Of a stretch of 64,000 nucleotides of DNA, positions 24,017 through 32,911 are shown in pieces (position 1 is the first letter of the stretch; every line of letters starts with the position of its first letter). The notes under the pieces are model-generated. The model was not told the DNA's origin. It ran no database searches and was given only the letters and a program-made list of their open reading frames with translations. A program made the position numbers and the translations under genes. The DNA is from Cytobacillus solani (lineage in GTDB: Bacteria; Bacillota; Bacilli; Bacillales; Cytobacillaceae), in the NCBI RefSeq assembly GCF_001420595.1, contig NZ_LJIX01000006.1, positions 676,361 to 740,360 of the forward strand, read 5' to 3'.

Positions 24017-25332
24017 TGGCTGGCGGTACTTATACAGCGATGAATAAAGTAAGACCTGGTGTATACATCAATTTTGAAAGTGAACCGAAACCATTAGGTT
24101 CACTCGGTGAGAGAGGCATTGTTACATTTGCACTTCCTCTTAGCTGGGGTGTGGAAAAAGAAGTGTTTGAGGTTGAAGCAGGTGAAAATGTTAGAGCGAA
24201 GCTAGGGTATAGCATCACAGATCCAGAGCTATTACTTATTCGCGAGGCATTGAAAAGAGCGAAAAAGGTGCTTCTTTATCGGTTAAATGAAGGAATAAAG
24301 GCGACAGCAACTGCAGATACCTTAACCATTACAGCAAAATATAGCGGGGTTAGAGGAAACGATATCACAATTGCTGTTCAGAAAAATATCGATGATGCGA
24401 CTAAATATGATGTCCAAACACTTGTTGAGGGTGCTGAAATGGATTTACAAACTGTAGAATCAATCGAGCAGCTGATTTCCAATGATTGGGTAACTTTTAG
24501 CGGGACTGGAAACTTAGCTGAAACAGCAGGAATTTCATTGGCAAATGGATCAGAAGGTACTGCCACGAATCAGGATCATTTAGATTATTTAAGTGCCATT
24601 GAGGTTTTTGAATTTAACACGATTGGCTTAACAGCAGCCGATACAATGCTGAAATCACTATATAGCTCATTTGTTAATCGCTTACGTAACGATGAAGGGG
24701 TTAAGGTCCAGCTGGTTGTTGAAAATTATCCAATAGCTGACGGGGAAGGTGTCATCAGTGTTAAAAATGGAGTGATTCTATCCGATGGAACTGCGTTATC
24801 TGCTAACCAAGCAGTAGCATGGGTGGCTGGTGCAACTGCGGCAGCTGACGTCAATGATTCTTTAACCTACCAGGCTTATGATGATGCAGTAGATGCTGAG
24901 CCTCGATATACAAATTCGCAAATTGAAGCTGCTTTAAAGAATGGCGAGTTTGTATTTGTTCAAAGCAATGGCCTTGCGATGGTCGAGCAGGATATTAATA
25001 CGCTTAAAAGCTTTACACCGAAGAAGGGAAAACATTTTTCAAAGAATCGTGTCATTCGTGTGCTTGACGGAATCAATCAAGATATTAAACGAATCTTTGA
25101 AAAGTTTTACATTGGAAAAGTAGACAATAATGCTGATGGCCGCAACCTTTTACGTAATGAATTGAACAACTATTTATTGATGCTGCAAAACCTTAATGCC
25201 ATTCAAAATTTTGATGCGCAAAAGGATGTCACAATCCAAGCGGGCAGCGATTCGGACAGTGTTTACGTTGAAGTACATGTACAGCCAGTAGACTCTATTG
25301 AGAAAATTTATATGAAAGTACAGGTGAAGTAA
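24016..25332 (+). CDS. xkdK: Contractile tail sheath protein (XkdK-like)
   Basis: The 438-residue protein opens with GGTYTAMNKVRPGVYINFES, the sheath family N terminus, followed by a beta-rich insert (about 95-175) and the C-terminal sheath domain (FVFVQSNGLAMVEQDINTL, then KNRVIRVLDGINQDI, and a final VHVQPVDSIEKIYMKVQV). Sheath subunits form the outer tube that contracts to drive the inner tube into the target envelope. Length matches PBSX-type sheaths. Translationally coupled to the previous gene by TAATG. Its presence shows a myovirus-like (R-type) particle rather than a flexible tail. Confidence 0.95.
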   Translation: MAGGTYTAMNKVRPGVYINFESEPKPLGSLGERGIVTFALPLSWGVEKEVFEVEAGENVRAKLGYSITDPELLLIREALKRAKKVLLYRLNEGIKATATADTLTITAKYSGVRGNDITIAVQKNIDDATKYDVQTLVEGAEMDLQTVESIEQLISNDWVTFSGTGNLAETAGISLANGSEGTATNQDHLDYLSAIEVFEFNTIGLTAADTMLKSLYSSFVNRLRNDEGVKVQLVVENYPIADGEGVISVKNGVILSDGTALSANQAVAWVAGATAAADVNDSLTYQAYDDAVDAEPRYTNSQIEAALKNGEFVFVQSNGLAMVEQDINTLKSFTPKKGKHFSKNRVIRVLDGINQDIKRIFEKFYIGKVDNNADGRNLLRNELNNYLLMLQNLNAIQNFDAQKDVTIQAGSDSDSVYVEVHVQPVDSIEKIYMKVQVK

Positions 25333-25333
25333 C

Positions 25334-25795
25334 ATGGCATTTTTACAAGCAAGAGATGCGATTTCTGGACAGGAAGGAAGAGCTTACGCAACCATTAATG
25401 GCAATGTGGAAGAAATGTTCTATGTTAAAACGCTAGAAGCAACCGTTGAAAAGCAAAAATCAGAAATGAAAGCTCTTGGCCGAAGAGGAACGCAGCACAA
25501 AGCGACTGGATGGAATGGCACAGGAAGTATGACCATTTACTATGTAACGACACGATTCCGCCAGCTGATGCTTGATTATATTAAAACCGGAAAAGATGTA
25601 TATTTTGATATTCAAATTGTGAATGAAGATCCAACGTCAAGCATCGGCAGACAAACCGTCGTCTTAAAAAATGTTAACTTAGACAACGTAATCATGGCAA
25701 AGGTTGATACAGAAAGTGAATTTCTTGAAGAAGAAACAAATTTCACTTTTGATGATGTGGATATTTTGGAGAGTTTTGTAGCACCAACAAATTAA
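25334..25795 (+). CDS. xkdM: Tail tube protein (XkdM-like)
   Basis: The 153-residue protein begins MAFLQARDAISGQEGRAYAT and has the typical beta-barrel pattern of tail tubes, with MKALGRRGTQHKATGWNGTG and a C-terminal NFTFDDVDILESF. Hexamers stack to build the inner rigid tube of the contractile particle. It starts one base after the sheath stop codon. The order sheath, tube, chaperone is the PBSX order. Confidence 0.95.
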   Translation: MAFLQARDAISGQEGRAYATINGNVEEMFYVKTLEATVEKQKSEMKALGRRGTQHKATGWNGTGSMTIYYVTTRFRQLMLDYIKTGKDVYFDIQIVNEDPTSSIGRQTVVLKNVNLDNVIMAKVDTESEFLEEETNFTFDDVDILESFVAPTN

Positions 25796-25808
25796 GGGGG
25801 AAAAGAAG

Positions 25809-26204
25809 ATGAGTAAACTGCAGGCATTTTTTTCTCAAAATGTTAAGTTTAATAAACAGTTAGATGTGATTATTTCTGAGAGATTTATTGATGAAAACGG
25901 AAAACTAATTCCATGGAAAATTCGCTCGATGAGTGAAAAAGAGAATGAATTAATTAGAAAAAATACACCACGTGATAAAAAAGGGAATATTGAAGGTGAA
26001 TCCTACGCTGCCAAGCTTGTTACAGAAAGTGTTGTTTTTCCTAACTTAAAGGATCCTGATCTTCAAAAGTCTTATGGTGTTATGGGGGCTGAGGATTTAC
26101 TTAAAGAAATGCTTTTATCAGGTGAGTATTCAAGACTTTGCCAAAAGGTACAAGAAGCAAACGGATTTGATATCAATGAAATGATTCAATACGCAAAAAA
26201 CTAA
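25809..26204 (+). CDS. xkdN: Tail assembly chaperone, short form (XkdN-like, G product)
   Basis: The 131-residue zero-frame product has the XkdN pattern (DVIISERFIDENGKLIPWKIRSM, then EKENELIRKNTP). In contractile and long-tailed phages this protein wraps the tape measure and recruits tube subunits. It ends at TAA 26202-26204, immediately after the slippery sequence A-AAA-AAC (26195-26201), where a fraction of ribosomes should shift by -1 to make the long form. ATG 25809 follows GGGGGAAAAG. Confidence 0.9.
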   Translation: MSKLQAFFSQNVKFNKQLDVIISERFIDENGKLIPWKIRSMSEKENELIRKNTPRDKKGNIEGESYAAKLVTESVVFPNLKDPDLQKSYGVMGAEDLLKEMLLSGEYSRLCQKVQEANGFDINEMIQYAKN

Positions 26205-26392
26205 TCAAGGAGGGCGATGCAGATGCAAATTATGCATACTATGCCCTCCATAAGCTCCGCATTCTTCCACATGAACTTATGAATATGAGTCTACGAGAAA
26301 AAGCAGTCATCTATGCCATGATTGATTATCGAATAGAACAAGATAGAAAGGAAGAATCAAAAGCACGGATGATGTCACGAAATAAAAGATGA
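25809..26392 (+). CDS. Tail assembly chaperone, frameshifted long form (GT product)
   Basis: After slipping back one base at A-AAA-AAC (26195-26201), ribosomes would read from CTA at 26201 for 63 more codons to TGA 26390-26392. The extension includes EGDADANYAYYALHKLRILP and AVIYAMIDYRIEQDRKEESK, rich in helix formers and without its own start or ribosome site. A hairpin GGAGGGC (26209-26215) / GCCCTCC (26243-26249) begins 7 bases after the slippery site, the classical spacing for -1 frameshifting. The long form would bind the tape measure. The exact efficiency cannot be read from sequence. Confidence 0.85.
26195..26249 (+). promoter_or_regulatory. Programmed -1 ribosomal frameshift signal
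   Basis: A canonical X-XXY-YYZ heptamer A-AAA-AAC in the zero frame (26195-26201), a 7-base spacer, and a 7-bp G/C-rich stem (26209-26215 with 26243-26249) that may extend inside. The zero-frame stop codon follows the heptamer at once, and the -1 frame is open for 63 codons. Confidence 0.88.
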
Positions 26393-26400
26393 GGTAAATG

Positions 26401-26430
26401 GAAAGCACTCAAGTATATAGGGTGCTTTTC
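26401..26430 (+). terminator. Weak intrinsic terminator between chaperone and tape measure genes
   Basis: AAAGCAC and GTGCTTTT arms surround a loop of about 14 bases with a short T tail. It could reduce expression of downstream genes relative to sheath and tube, which are needed in high copy number. Confidence 0.45.
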
Positions 26431-26443
26431 TGCTTTTGAAAAG

Positions 26444-28603
26444 GTGGTGGAGAAGACGTCAATTAATAATATAATGAGCAGTTTTTCAAGCTCATTACAA
26501 AATATGAATCAAAATATGAAGCAGACTAATTTTGCCATCGTAGAATTGAATCGCTCAATAAATCGGTTCACGAATCATCTAGTAGGAACATTGCAAAGAA
26601 TTGCTGCCGCCGAAGCTTCTCTGCTCAACTCCCAAAGTAATCCCCCTAACCAGAATGATGCAGGAAATGATAATGGTTCTATCAGTGGCGGATTAGGTAA
26701 GGTTATAAATGGATTTAATAAAATATTAGGGACGGCAGAAAAAGTTTATGCAACTGTCGATGCCACAATGGCATTTGCGGACGGTATTACAGCCACTAAT
26801 ACACGTTTATCTTTTATAAATGATGGTTTAAGAACGCAGTCTCAGTTACAGCAGCAAGTTTTCGATGTTGCAAATCGTACTGCTACTAGCTATGAGTCGA
26901 CAGCAGGATTTATTTCAGCGCTTGGATCAGCTACAAAAGGTGTTTTTAAGAATAATGACGATATGCTGGCTTTTACCGAAAGCTTTAACAAAACGCTTGA
27001 TATAGGTGGAGCAGACAAAGGGACTAAGGATAATGTTAGTCAGCTGATGATTCAGGCGCTGGGAAATGGAAAAATGCAAGATATTGGGTTCAGAGAAATG
27101 AGTAAATCTGCACCTGCAATTATGGATGTTTTATCAGCGGGTCTAAGTATTTCTGAAACTGAGCTGCAGAATTTGGGAGAAGAAGGAAAGCTGACAGCAG
27201 ACATGATCGTAAAGGCTTTTGAAAATCAAAGCAATGTAATAGATGGTATGTTCAAACATATGCCTTTATCTTTTGAAGGTGCAACAAACATTATGAAAAA
27301 TAAACTCGCTGAATTTATTGGGAATCTCAATCAGGCTGGAGGACCATTAAGCTTAATAACGGAACAGATGCAGGGCTTTATTACCTGGTTAAATTCTGCA
27401 AATGGAGAGCAGCTTTTCAACGGTTTAGCGATGGGGATTGATCTTGTTGTAAGAGGTTTCGTATTTTTAACAGATGTTATTGGGCGAGTTTTTAACTTTG
27501 TTTTAACCTATTTGCCGGAGATTTCAGCGATGCTTTTGACTTGGGGAGCAACGCTAATCCCTTCAATAATTGCTAAACTTTGGGGGATGGTACCGCCAAT
27601 TTTTGCACAAGCAATGGCATGGCTTGCTGCCAATTGGCCCATTTTATTAATCGTTGCTGCGGTGGGTCTGTTAGTTTTTATTATTCATCAATTTGGTGTT
27701 ACAGCAGATCAAATTGTAGGTTTCGTTGCAGGGGTTTTTACCTCTCTTTTTGCGCTAATTTATAATAACATCGCCAACATATGGAATTTCTTTGCAATGC
27801 TAGCTGAATTTTTAATTAATGTTTTTATAGACCCTGTTTATGCTGTTAAGAAGCTCTTTTATGATCTCGTCAAAATGGCTGTGAATAATCTTTCTTCATT
27901 AGCAGGTTCGTTTGATATGGTAGCTGATATTTTGGGAAAAGTTTTTGTAAATGGTGCGAATTTAGCAATAGGGGGAATTAATGCACTTATTAGGGCTTTG
28001 AACAAAATTCCAGGTGTTGATATTCAGGAGGTCCAAAAAATTGAAAGCGGTGCTAGCAGTAGACTTTCTGACAAACTTAAAAACTTTGTTAATAATCTAG
28101 AAGAGCCTAAAAGTGATAAAAACATCGTAAATATCCCACGTATGGATTTGAAGTCAGTTCCTGAATCATTTCAAAAAGGCTACAAAACTGGCAGTGATTT
28201 CGTAAAAAACCTTGGGAAATCTGATGGACTTGAAAGTTTTGCAGGTAATAACTTTTTTAAAGATAAACCGGGTATGCCAGGTGGCAATAATTTCACTAAT
28301 ATGAATAATGGCAGTAACGGCTTTTCTAATATGAATAATGGCGGTAACCAATTCGCGAACATCGATAAAGTTGGAGAAGTAGGCAAAATCAATGATACTG
28401 TAGATATTTCCAGTGAAGACATAAAAACGATGAGAGAGCTGGCAGAAATGAAGTCGATCCAGAATTTCGTGTCGCTGCAACCGAGCGTAAAAGTCGAAGG
28501 GATAAGCGTTCGGGAAGAAGCAGACATTAATACGATTGTTGCGAGGATTGAACAAAAGCTGGAACAAGAATTTTATGCTGCAGCTGAGGGTGTGTATATG
28601 TAA
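26444..28603 (+). CDS. xkdO: Tape measure protein (XkdO-like)
   Basis: The 719-residue protein has a coiled N terminus, a tape measure domain around 90-290 (TATSYESTAGFISALGSATK, then MIQALGNGKMQDIGFREMSK), several hydrophobic stretches between about 340 and 460, and a C-terminal low-complexity zone with three 10-residue repeats of the NMNNGxNxF type (DNA about 28285-28370). It sets tail length; by the usual rule of about 0.15 nm per residue, the tail would be near 100 nm. GTG 26444 or GTG 26447 is the start, after AAAAGG. The end overlaps the next gene (TAATG). Confidence 0.92.
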   Translation: MVEKTSINNIMSSFSSSLQNMNQNMKQTNFAIVELNRSINRFTNHLVGTLQRIAAAEASLLNSQSNPPNQNDAGNDNGSISGGLGKVINGFNKILGTAEKVYATVDATMAFADGITATNTRLSFINDGLRTQSQLQQQVFDVANRTATSYESTAGFISALGSATKGVFKNNDDMLAFTESFNKTLDIGGADKGTKDNVSQLMIQALGNGKMQDIGFREMSKSAPAIMDVLSAGLSISETELQNLGEEGKLTADMIVKAFENQSNVIDGMFKHMPLSFEGATNIMKNKLAEFIGNLNQAGGPLSLITEQMQGFITWLNSANGEQLFNGLAMGIDLVVRGFVFLTDVIGRVFNFVLTYLPEISAMLLTWGATLIPSIIAKLWGMVPPIFAQAMAWLAANWPILLIVAAVGLLVFIIHQFGVTADQIVGFVAGVFTSLFALIYNNIANIWNFFAMLAEFLINVFIDPVYAVKKLFYDLVKMAVNNLSSLAGSFDMVADILGKVFVNGANLAIGGINALIRALNKIPGVDIQEVQKIESGASSRLSDKLKNFVNNLEEPKSDKNIVNIPRMDLKSVPESFQKGYKTGSDFVKNLGKSDGLESFAGNNFFKDKPGMPGGNNFTNMNNGSNGFSNMNNGGNQFANIDKVGEVGKINDTVDISSEDIKTMRELAEMKSIQNFVSLQPSVKVEGISVREEADINTIVARIEQKLEQEFYAAAEGVYM

Positions 28604-29262
28604 TGAATGATTATGGAATATGGCTTTCATTTAATAATGAAGCGGAGGGATTCCAGCTGCCTGAGAATCCCTCTTCTATTGAAATCAAGGATGCTAATAG
28701 TAATAAAACCTATCATATTTCAGGAATAGGGGAAATTAATGTATTAAAAGATTCATCGCTGACTGAATATACATTTGAAGGTGTTTTCCCATCTCAGAAA
28801 AATCCTTTCATGGTAGCAAAAAGAGCACTCCAACCAGAAATCTATGTGGATTACATTCAGAAGTGGATGGCTTCGAAGCAGCCGATTCGCTTCGTCTTTA
28901 CAGGTTCAACTTTTTCTATTAATACACTTGCAAGTATTGAAGCCTTTGAGTGGAAAGAGGCAGGCGGTGCAGTTGGTGATATTGAATATAAGCTGTCTTT
29001 GAAAAAATATGTGCATTATGCAGCTCAAAAGGTGAAAGTTGTAAATAAAGCTGCAGCAAACAAGCAAGCATCTCCTCGTCCGGATAATCGGGCTTCAGCA
29101 AAAACGTACAAACTAGTTAAAGGTGATAGTTTATGGAAAATTGCACAAAAATTTTTAGGCAGTGGCTCTCGCTATAAAGAAATACAAAAGCTAAATAATA
29201 TTAAAGAGTCAGAGCTGCGAAAGCTTCCTATAGGACTGGAAGTAAAATTGCCTCCAAAGTAG
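28603..29262 (+). CDS. xkdP: Tail LysM protein (XkdP-like)
   Basis: The 219-residue protein has an N-terminal baseplate-hub-like domain (LSFNNEAEGFQLPENP, then GIGEINVLKDSSLTEYTFEG) and a C-terminal LysM domain (about 165-218: YKLVKGDSLWKIAQKFLG, ending LPIGLEVKLP). In PBSX-like tails XkdP sits between tape measure and hub and its LysM domain may contact peptidoglycan or the hub. The gene starts within the stop of the tape measure gene. Confidence 0.9.
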   Translation: MNDYGIWLSFNNEAEGFQLPENPSSIEIKDANSNKTYHISGIGEINVLKDSSLTEYTFEGVFPSQKNPFMVAKRALQPEIYVDYIQKWMASKQPIRFVFTGSTFSINTLASIEAFEWKEAGGAVGDIEYKLSLKKYVHYAAQKVKVVNKAAANKQASPRPDNRASAKTYKLVKGDSLWKIAQKFLGSGSRYKEIQKLNNIKESELRKLPIGLEVKLPPK

Positions 29263-29271
29263 GTGGTAGTA

Positions 29272-30237
29272 ATGGAAATTTTATTAGATAACAAAAACGG
29301 GAATGTCTGGGATATATCAAATATGGTTTCAAATGTTGCCTGGAAAACGACGAGGATCGGCCGTGCTTCTAGTTTGGAGCTGACGATGATCAAAGGCTCA
29401 CCAAATCAAGATAAAGCATTCCAATGTAATAATGGCGATGTCATTCGCGTAAAGGATGAAAATCAGCCAGTGTTTTACGGCTATATTTTTAAAATTGGAA
29501 GCGGGAAAAGTGAAGAGGTCAAGATCACTGCCTATGATCAAATACGATATCTAATGACAAATGAAACCTATGTAGGCACGAATGTAACAGCCACCCAAGT
29601 AATAAAAAAAATAGCGAATGATCTTAAATTAAAGCTGGGTGTAATTGAAGATACAAAACACCAAATCCCAACATTGATAGAGGATGATAAAAAGCTTCTT
29701 GATACGATCTGTAAATCACTTGATTTAACATTAATCGCCACAACGCAAAATTATGTTTTTTATGATCATTTTGGTGCATTAACTTTAAAGAATATTAAAA
29801 ACATGAAGGCAGACGTTGTTATTGGGGATGAAAGCTTAATGCATGATTATAGTTACGAAAAGTCTATCGATGATGAAACGTATAATCGCATCAAAATCAT
29901 TCGGGATAATAAAGAGACGGGAAAACGTGATGTGTATATTGCAGAGGATAGCAGCAATATTGCAAAATGGGGTCGTCTCCAGCTTCTTCATAAGGCAGAT
30001 GAAAAAATGAATGAGGCTCAAATTAATAATCTATTAGATCAATTGGCCACTCTTAAAAATCGTGAACATAGGAAAATAAAAATTAGTGCGATTGGAGACT
30101 TGAGGATTCGGGCAGGATGCTTCGTTCCTATCATTCTAAGTGAATTTGGTATCCGTCAGTATTTTTTAGTTGATGAATGTACTCACAGTTGGGAAGGGGC
30201 AGATCATACGATGTCGCTGGATTTGAAGGTGATATAA
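29272..30237 (+). CDS. xkdQ: Baseplate hub protein (XkdQ-like, gpD/gp27 type)
   Basis: This 321-residue protein has the late-control/gpD hub pattern: EILLDNKNGNVWDISNMVSN at the start, GDVIRVKDENQPVFYGYIFK in the first barrel, YDQIRYLMTNETYVG in the middle and a C-terminal barrel with FGIRQYFLVDECTHSW. Hub proteins hold the spike and attach the tube to the baseplate. ATG 29272 is preferred to the upstream in-frame GTG 29263 because AGGTGG then serves as ribosome site. Confidence 0.9.
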   Translation: MEILLDNKNGNVWDISNMVSNVAWKTTRIGRASSLELTMIKGSPNQDKAFQCNNGDVIRVKDENQPVFYGYIFKIGSGKSEEVKITAYDQIRYLMTNETYVGTNVTATQVIKKIANDLKLKLGVIEDTKHQIPTLIEDDKKLLDTICKSLDLTLIATTQNYVFYDHFGALTLKNIKNMKADVVIGDESLMHDYSYEKSIDDETYNRIKIIRDNKETGKRDVYIAEDSSNIAKWGRLQLLHKADEKMNEAQINNLLDQLATLKNREHRKIKISAIGDLRIRAGCFVPIILSEFGIRQYFLVDECTHSWEGADHTMSLDLKVI

Positions 30238-30238
30238 A

Positions 30239-30568
30239 ATGAGCATGATCAATATCATTAAACAAGCAGGGGTTGGCGCCATACATGCGCAAAACCCTGT
30301 TCATATTCTATTTGGAACGGTAACAAAATCGAATCCTCTTGAGGTGAATGTCGAGCAAAAATTCACTCTCACAGAGGATTTTTTAGTACTGACAGAAAGG
30401 CTGACCCGGTATGAGGAGAACGAGCATACTCACTCATCGGCAAATGGAGAAACCGCACCGCCCTCTAAGCCGCTTATTATTCGAGCTGGTTTAAAAAATG
30501 GTGATAAGGTGATCCTGCTGCGAGTGCAGGGCGGACAGCAATTTGTGGTCCTTGATAAGGTGGTGTGA
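30239..30568 (+). CDS. xkdR: DUF2577 baseplate protein (XkdR-like)
   Basis: The 109-residue protein matches DUF2577 in size and pattern (HAQNPVHILFGTVTKSNPLE, then KPLIIRAGLKNGDKVILLRV and a final GGQQFVVLDKV). It probably forms a small barrel of the central spike or its adaptor. It begins two bases after the hub gene and its stop overlaps the next gene. Confidence 0.88.
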   Translation: MSMINIIKQAGVGAIHAQNPVHILFGTVTKSNPLEVNVEQKFTLTEDFLVLTERLTRYEENEHTHSSANGETAPPSKPLIIRAGLKNGDKVILLRVQGGQQFVVLDKVV

Positions 30569-30570
30569 AC

Positions 30571-30969
30571 ATGACAATCCCACAGTTTGATTTTATTGAA
30601 GAGCTTGAATTGGTGGCGATTTTTCCGAGCTTGACGTATAAAATTGATTTTCAGAAAAAACGAATGTCTGGCATGACAGATCAGCTTGCTGCAATTAAGC
30701 AGGCGGTCTTTATTATTTTGCACACAGAACGTTTTAAGCACATGATATACAGTGATCATTTCGGTATCGAAATAGAAAATTTAATAGGGACGAACCCCAT
30801 ATATGTGAAATCAGAGCTAGCTCGCCGCATAACTGAAGCGCTTCTTCAAGATGATCGAATAACTAGCATTGAAGATTTCCAATTTGTTTTTAATGATCAT
30901 AACGTGGAAGTAACATTTACGGTTGTAACAGAATTTGGAAGCTTTCAGGAAGCTACGGAGGTGAATTAG
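30571..30969 (+). CDS. xkdS: DUF2634 baseplate wedge protein (XkdS-like, gpW/gp25 type)
   Basis: The 132-residue protein has the gp25/W-like pattern: KIDFQKKRMSGMTDQLAAIK, then YSDHFGIEIENLIG and RITEALLQDDRITSIEDFQF. This lysozyme-like wedge initiates sheath assembly at the baseplate in contractile machines. ATG 30571 follows AAGGTGGTG; GTG 30565 in the same frame is an alternative. Confidence 0.9.
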   Translation: MTIPQFDFIEELELVAIFPSLTYKIDFQKKRMSGMTDQLAAIKQAVFIILHTERFKHMIYSDHFGIEIENLIGTNPIYVKSELARRITEALLQDDRITSIEDFQFVFNDHNVEVTFTVVTEFGSFQEATEVN

Positions 30970-30970
30970 A

Positions 30971-32050
30971 ATGTATGAACATATGACACCTGAATATTTA
31001 CTTGATCGCATGCTAAGCAGGGTATCTGCCAATTTTGATAGACGTGAAAGCTCACCGATTTATACTGCTATTGCACCAGTTGCCTATATCCTTGCTGAAT
31101 TTTATGCCGATTTAGATGTACACAATAATCTTTCTTTTGTTGACTCTGCGGATGGAGAATATTTAGCGAGAGGGACAAGTGAGCATGGGATAAATAAAAA
31201 CCTTGCCACTTTTGCGAAAAGAAAAGGAAAGTTTTATGGAGCGAATGCAACCCCGATGGATGTCCCAATTAATAGCCGCTTCTCAATTGGTAATTTATAT
31301 TATCTAGTTGAAAGCAGGCTTGGTTTAGGTGAGTTTATTTTGAAGTGTGAGACAGCGGGGGCTGCAGGGAATGAACAGTTTGGTGTACTTCTACCAGTTG
31401 ATTACATTGCAGGACTAGTTGAAGCACAATTAGCTGATGTCCTGATTCCTGGTGAAAATGAAGAAGAGGATGAGGCTTTGCGCGAACGATTTTTTGAGGA
31501 AGTAAATGAGGAACCTTTCGGAGGCAATGTTGCAGATTATAAAAAGATGCTCAATACGATGGATGGCATCGGAGGTACAAAGGTTTTCCCGGCATGGCAA
31601 GGCGGAGGTTCTGTTAAATGCTGTGTTCTTACAAGCGACTTTGATGAGCCCTCTTCTGATTTTGTTCAGGAAATACAAGAAAAAGTAGATCCAATTCCTG
31701 TCCAGGGACAAGGGCTTGGACTTGCGCCAATGAACCATTTTGTAACGATTACTGGTGCAGCTAAAGTTCTTTTAACTATTGAGTCAACGATTACCTTAGC
31801 GGATGGTGTGACAATTGGTCAAGTAGTGGGTGATATTGAAGCGATTTTGAAGGATTATTTTCTATCTCTGCGAAAAAATTGGAAGAATGAAGCTAAAACG
31901 ATTATTCGTTTATCTCAAATGGAGGCGCGGATTTTAACGATTCCTAATATTGTGGATGTAACTAATACGACTATTAATGGTTCTTCAGTAAATGTCGAAC
32001 TAGATGCCGAAAAGATTCCTTTCTTAGACCAGGTGATTTTAAATGGCTGA
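30971..32050 (+). CDS. xkdT: Baseplate J-like protein (XkdT-like)
   Basis: The 359-residue protein shows the baseplate J signature: SPIYTAIAPVAYILAEFYAD at the N terminus, LARGTSEHGINKNLATFAKR, and EALRERFFEEVNEEPFGGNVADY, with a C-terminal region of VDVTNTTINGSSVNVELDA. It forms the wedge of the baseplate that triggers sheath contraction. Overlaps the next gene by 8 bases. Confidence 0.95.
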   Translation: MYEHMTPEYLLDRMLSRVSANFDRRESSPIYTAIAPVAYILAEFYADLDVHNNLSFVDSADGEYLARGTSEHGINKNLATFAKRKGKFYGANATPMDVPINSRFSIGNLYYLVESRLGLGEFILKCETAGAAGNEQFGVLLPVDYIAGLVEAQLADVLIPGENEEEDEALRERFFEEVNEEPFGGNVADYKKMLNTMDGIGGTKVFPAWQGGGSVKCCVLTSDFDEPSSDFVQEIQEKVDPIPVQGQGLGLAPMNHFVTITGAAKVLLTIESTITLADGVTIGQVVGDIEAILKDYFLSLRKNWKNEAKTIIRLSQMEARILTIPNIVDVTNTTINGSSVNVELDAEKIPFLDQVILNG

Positions 32051-32630
32051 AGCATATATTACTCATTTGCCGCCAATTTTTCATGATATCCCTGAGTTTT
32101 TGGAGATTGCTAAAACTGTTGAAAAAGAGGTTCAATTGCTTGAAGCGGAAATAGAACAAATCTTTCGTAATCGTTTTGTGCAGACTGCGAACGAATACGC
32201 CATTAAACGTCGCGAAAAGATACTTAAAATTCAAGCGGATCCAGAAACGGAAAGTTTAGACTTTCGAAAACGAAGAATAATTAACCGTCAATCAACGAAA
32301 GTACCGTTTACCTTACGATTCCTTCAAGATAGACTCAACTTTTTAGTAGGGGAAGGGAGAGCAGCAGTCTCTGCCGACTGGCTATCCAGCATTTTATCAA
32401 TAGCAGCTGATATCGGTGATGCGAAGGTTTTTAAAGAGGTTGAGCACACGATTAAGACAGTAAAGCCCGCAAGCATGGTCTATCAACAGCAAACTGCATT
32501 AAGCAATACGATTTTGTTTAAAGAGCATATCTCCATGAGGCAAGTAACGAGAATGACAAGGCTCTCAACTACATGGAAGCTCGGCAGCACACCATTTGCT
32601 GCAGGCGGAAAGGAGGTGATCATTAAGTGA
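32043..32630 (+). CDS. xkdU: DUF2313/YmfQ-type baseplate protein (XkdU-like)
   Basis: The 195-residue protein has the pattern of XkdU/gpI proteins: HDIPEFLEIAKTVEKEVQLL, then RREKILKIQADPETESLDFR and IKTVKPASMVYQQQ. These link the J wedge to the fibres. It overlaps baseplate J by 8 bases and the next gene by 4 (GTGA), confirming the operon. Confidence 0.88.
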   Translation: MAEAYITHLPPIFHDIPEFLEIAKTVEKEVQLLEAEIEQIFRNRFVQTANEYAIKRREKILKIQADPETESLDFRKRRIINRQSTKVPFTLRFLQDRLNFLVGEGRAAVSADWLSSILSIAADIGDAKVFKEVEHTIKTVKPASMVYQQQTALSNTILFKEHISMRQVTRMTRLSTTWKLGSTPFAAGGKEVIIK

Positions 32631-32908
32631 TTTCCGAGGAATTTTTAAGCGAAGTGGCGATCTTTACAGATAAGAAGATTAATAAGGTCGTATTAAATGG
32701 AACCTATCAAATTCCTAATTTTGATCTAAAAAAAGTAGCAGCAAATGAGCTTTCGATGAGATACACGGTCCCGTTTGGCTCTGTCGAAACTATTCAACAA
32801 ATTGAACTAAAAGATGAATTGGATAATGTCATTACTTCTAACCAAGTATACGTTCCAATCTCATCAGATACGATTCTTTCACAGACTATATTTGTAAAGG
32901 AGGCATAA
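32627..32908 (+). CDS. Small beta-rich tail protein (93 aa)
   Basis: Starts with GTG 32627 after a perfect AAGGAGGTGAT site, inside the stop of xkdU. Sequence SEEFLSEVAIFTDKKINKVV, then NELSMRYTVPFGSVETIQQI and YVPISSDTILSQTI suggests a small barrel. Proteins of this size occur between XkdU and the fibre in related elements; probably a fibre adaptor. No defined family could be named. Confidence 0.65.
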   Translation: MISEEFLSEVAIFTDKKINKVVLNGTYQIPNFDLKKVAANELSMRYTVPFGSVETIQQIELKDELDNVITSNQVYVPISSDTILSQTIFVKEA

Positions 32909-32911
32909 TAG

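Noticed and set aside
28285-28370. Short regular repeats as a CRISPR array
   Set aside because: The three 30-base units are in-frame codons of a 10-residue Asn-rich protein repeat within the tape measure gene, without spacers.
28166-28630. 154-codon frame on the minus strand under the tape measure gene
   Set aside because: It lies opposite well-supported tape measure coding sequence and lacks a start signal; it is a shadow of the repeat-rich C terminus.
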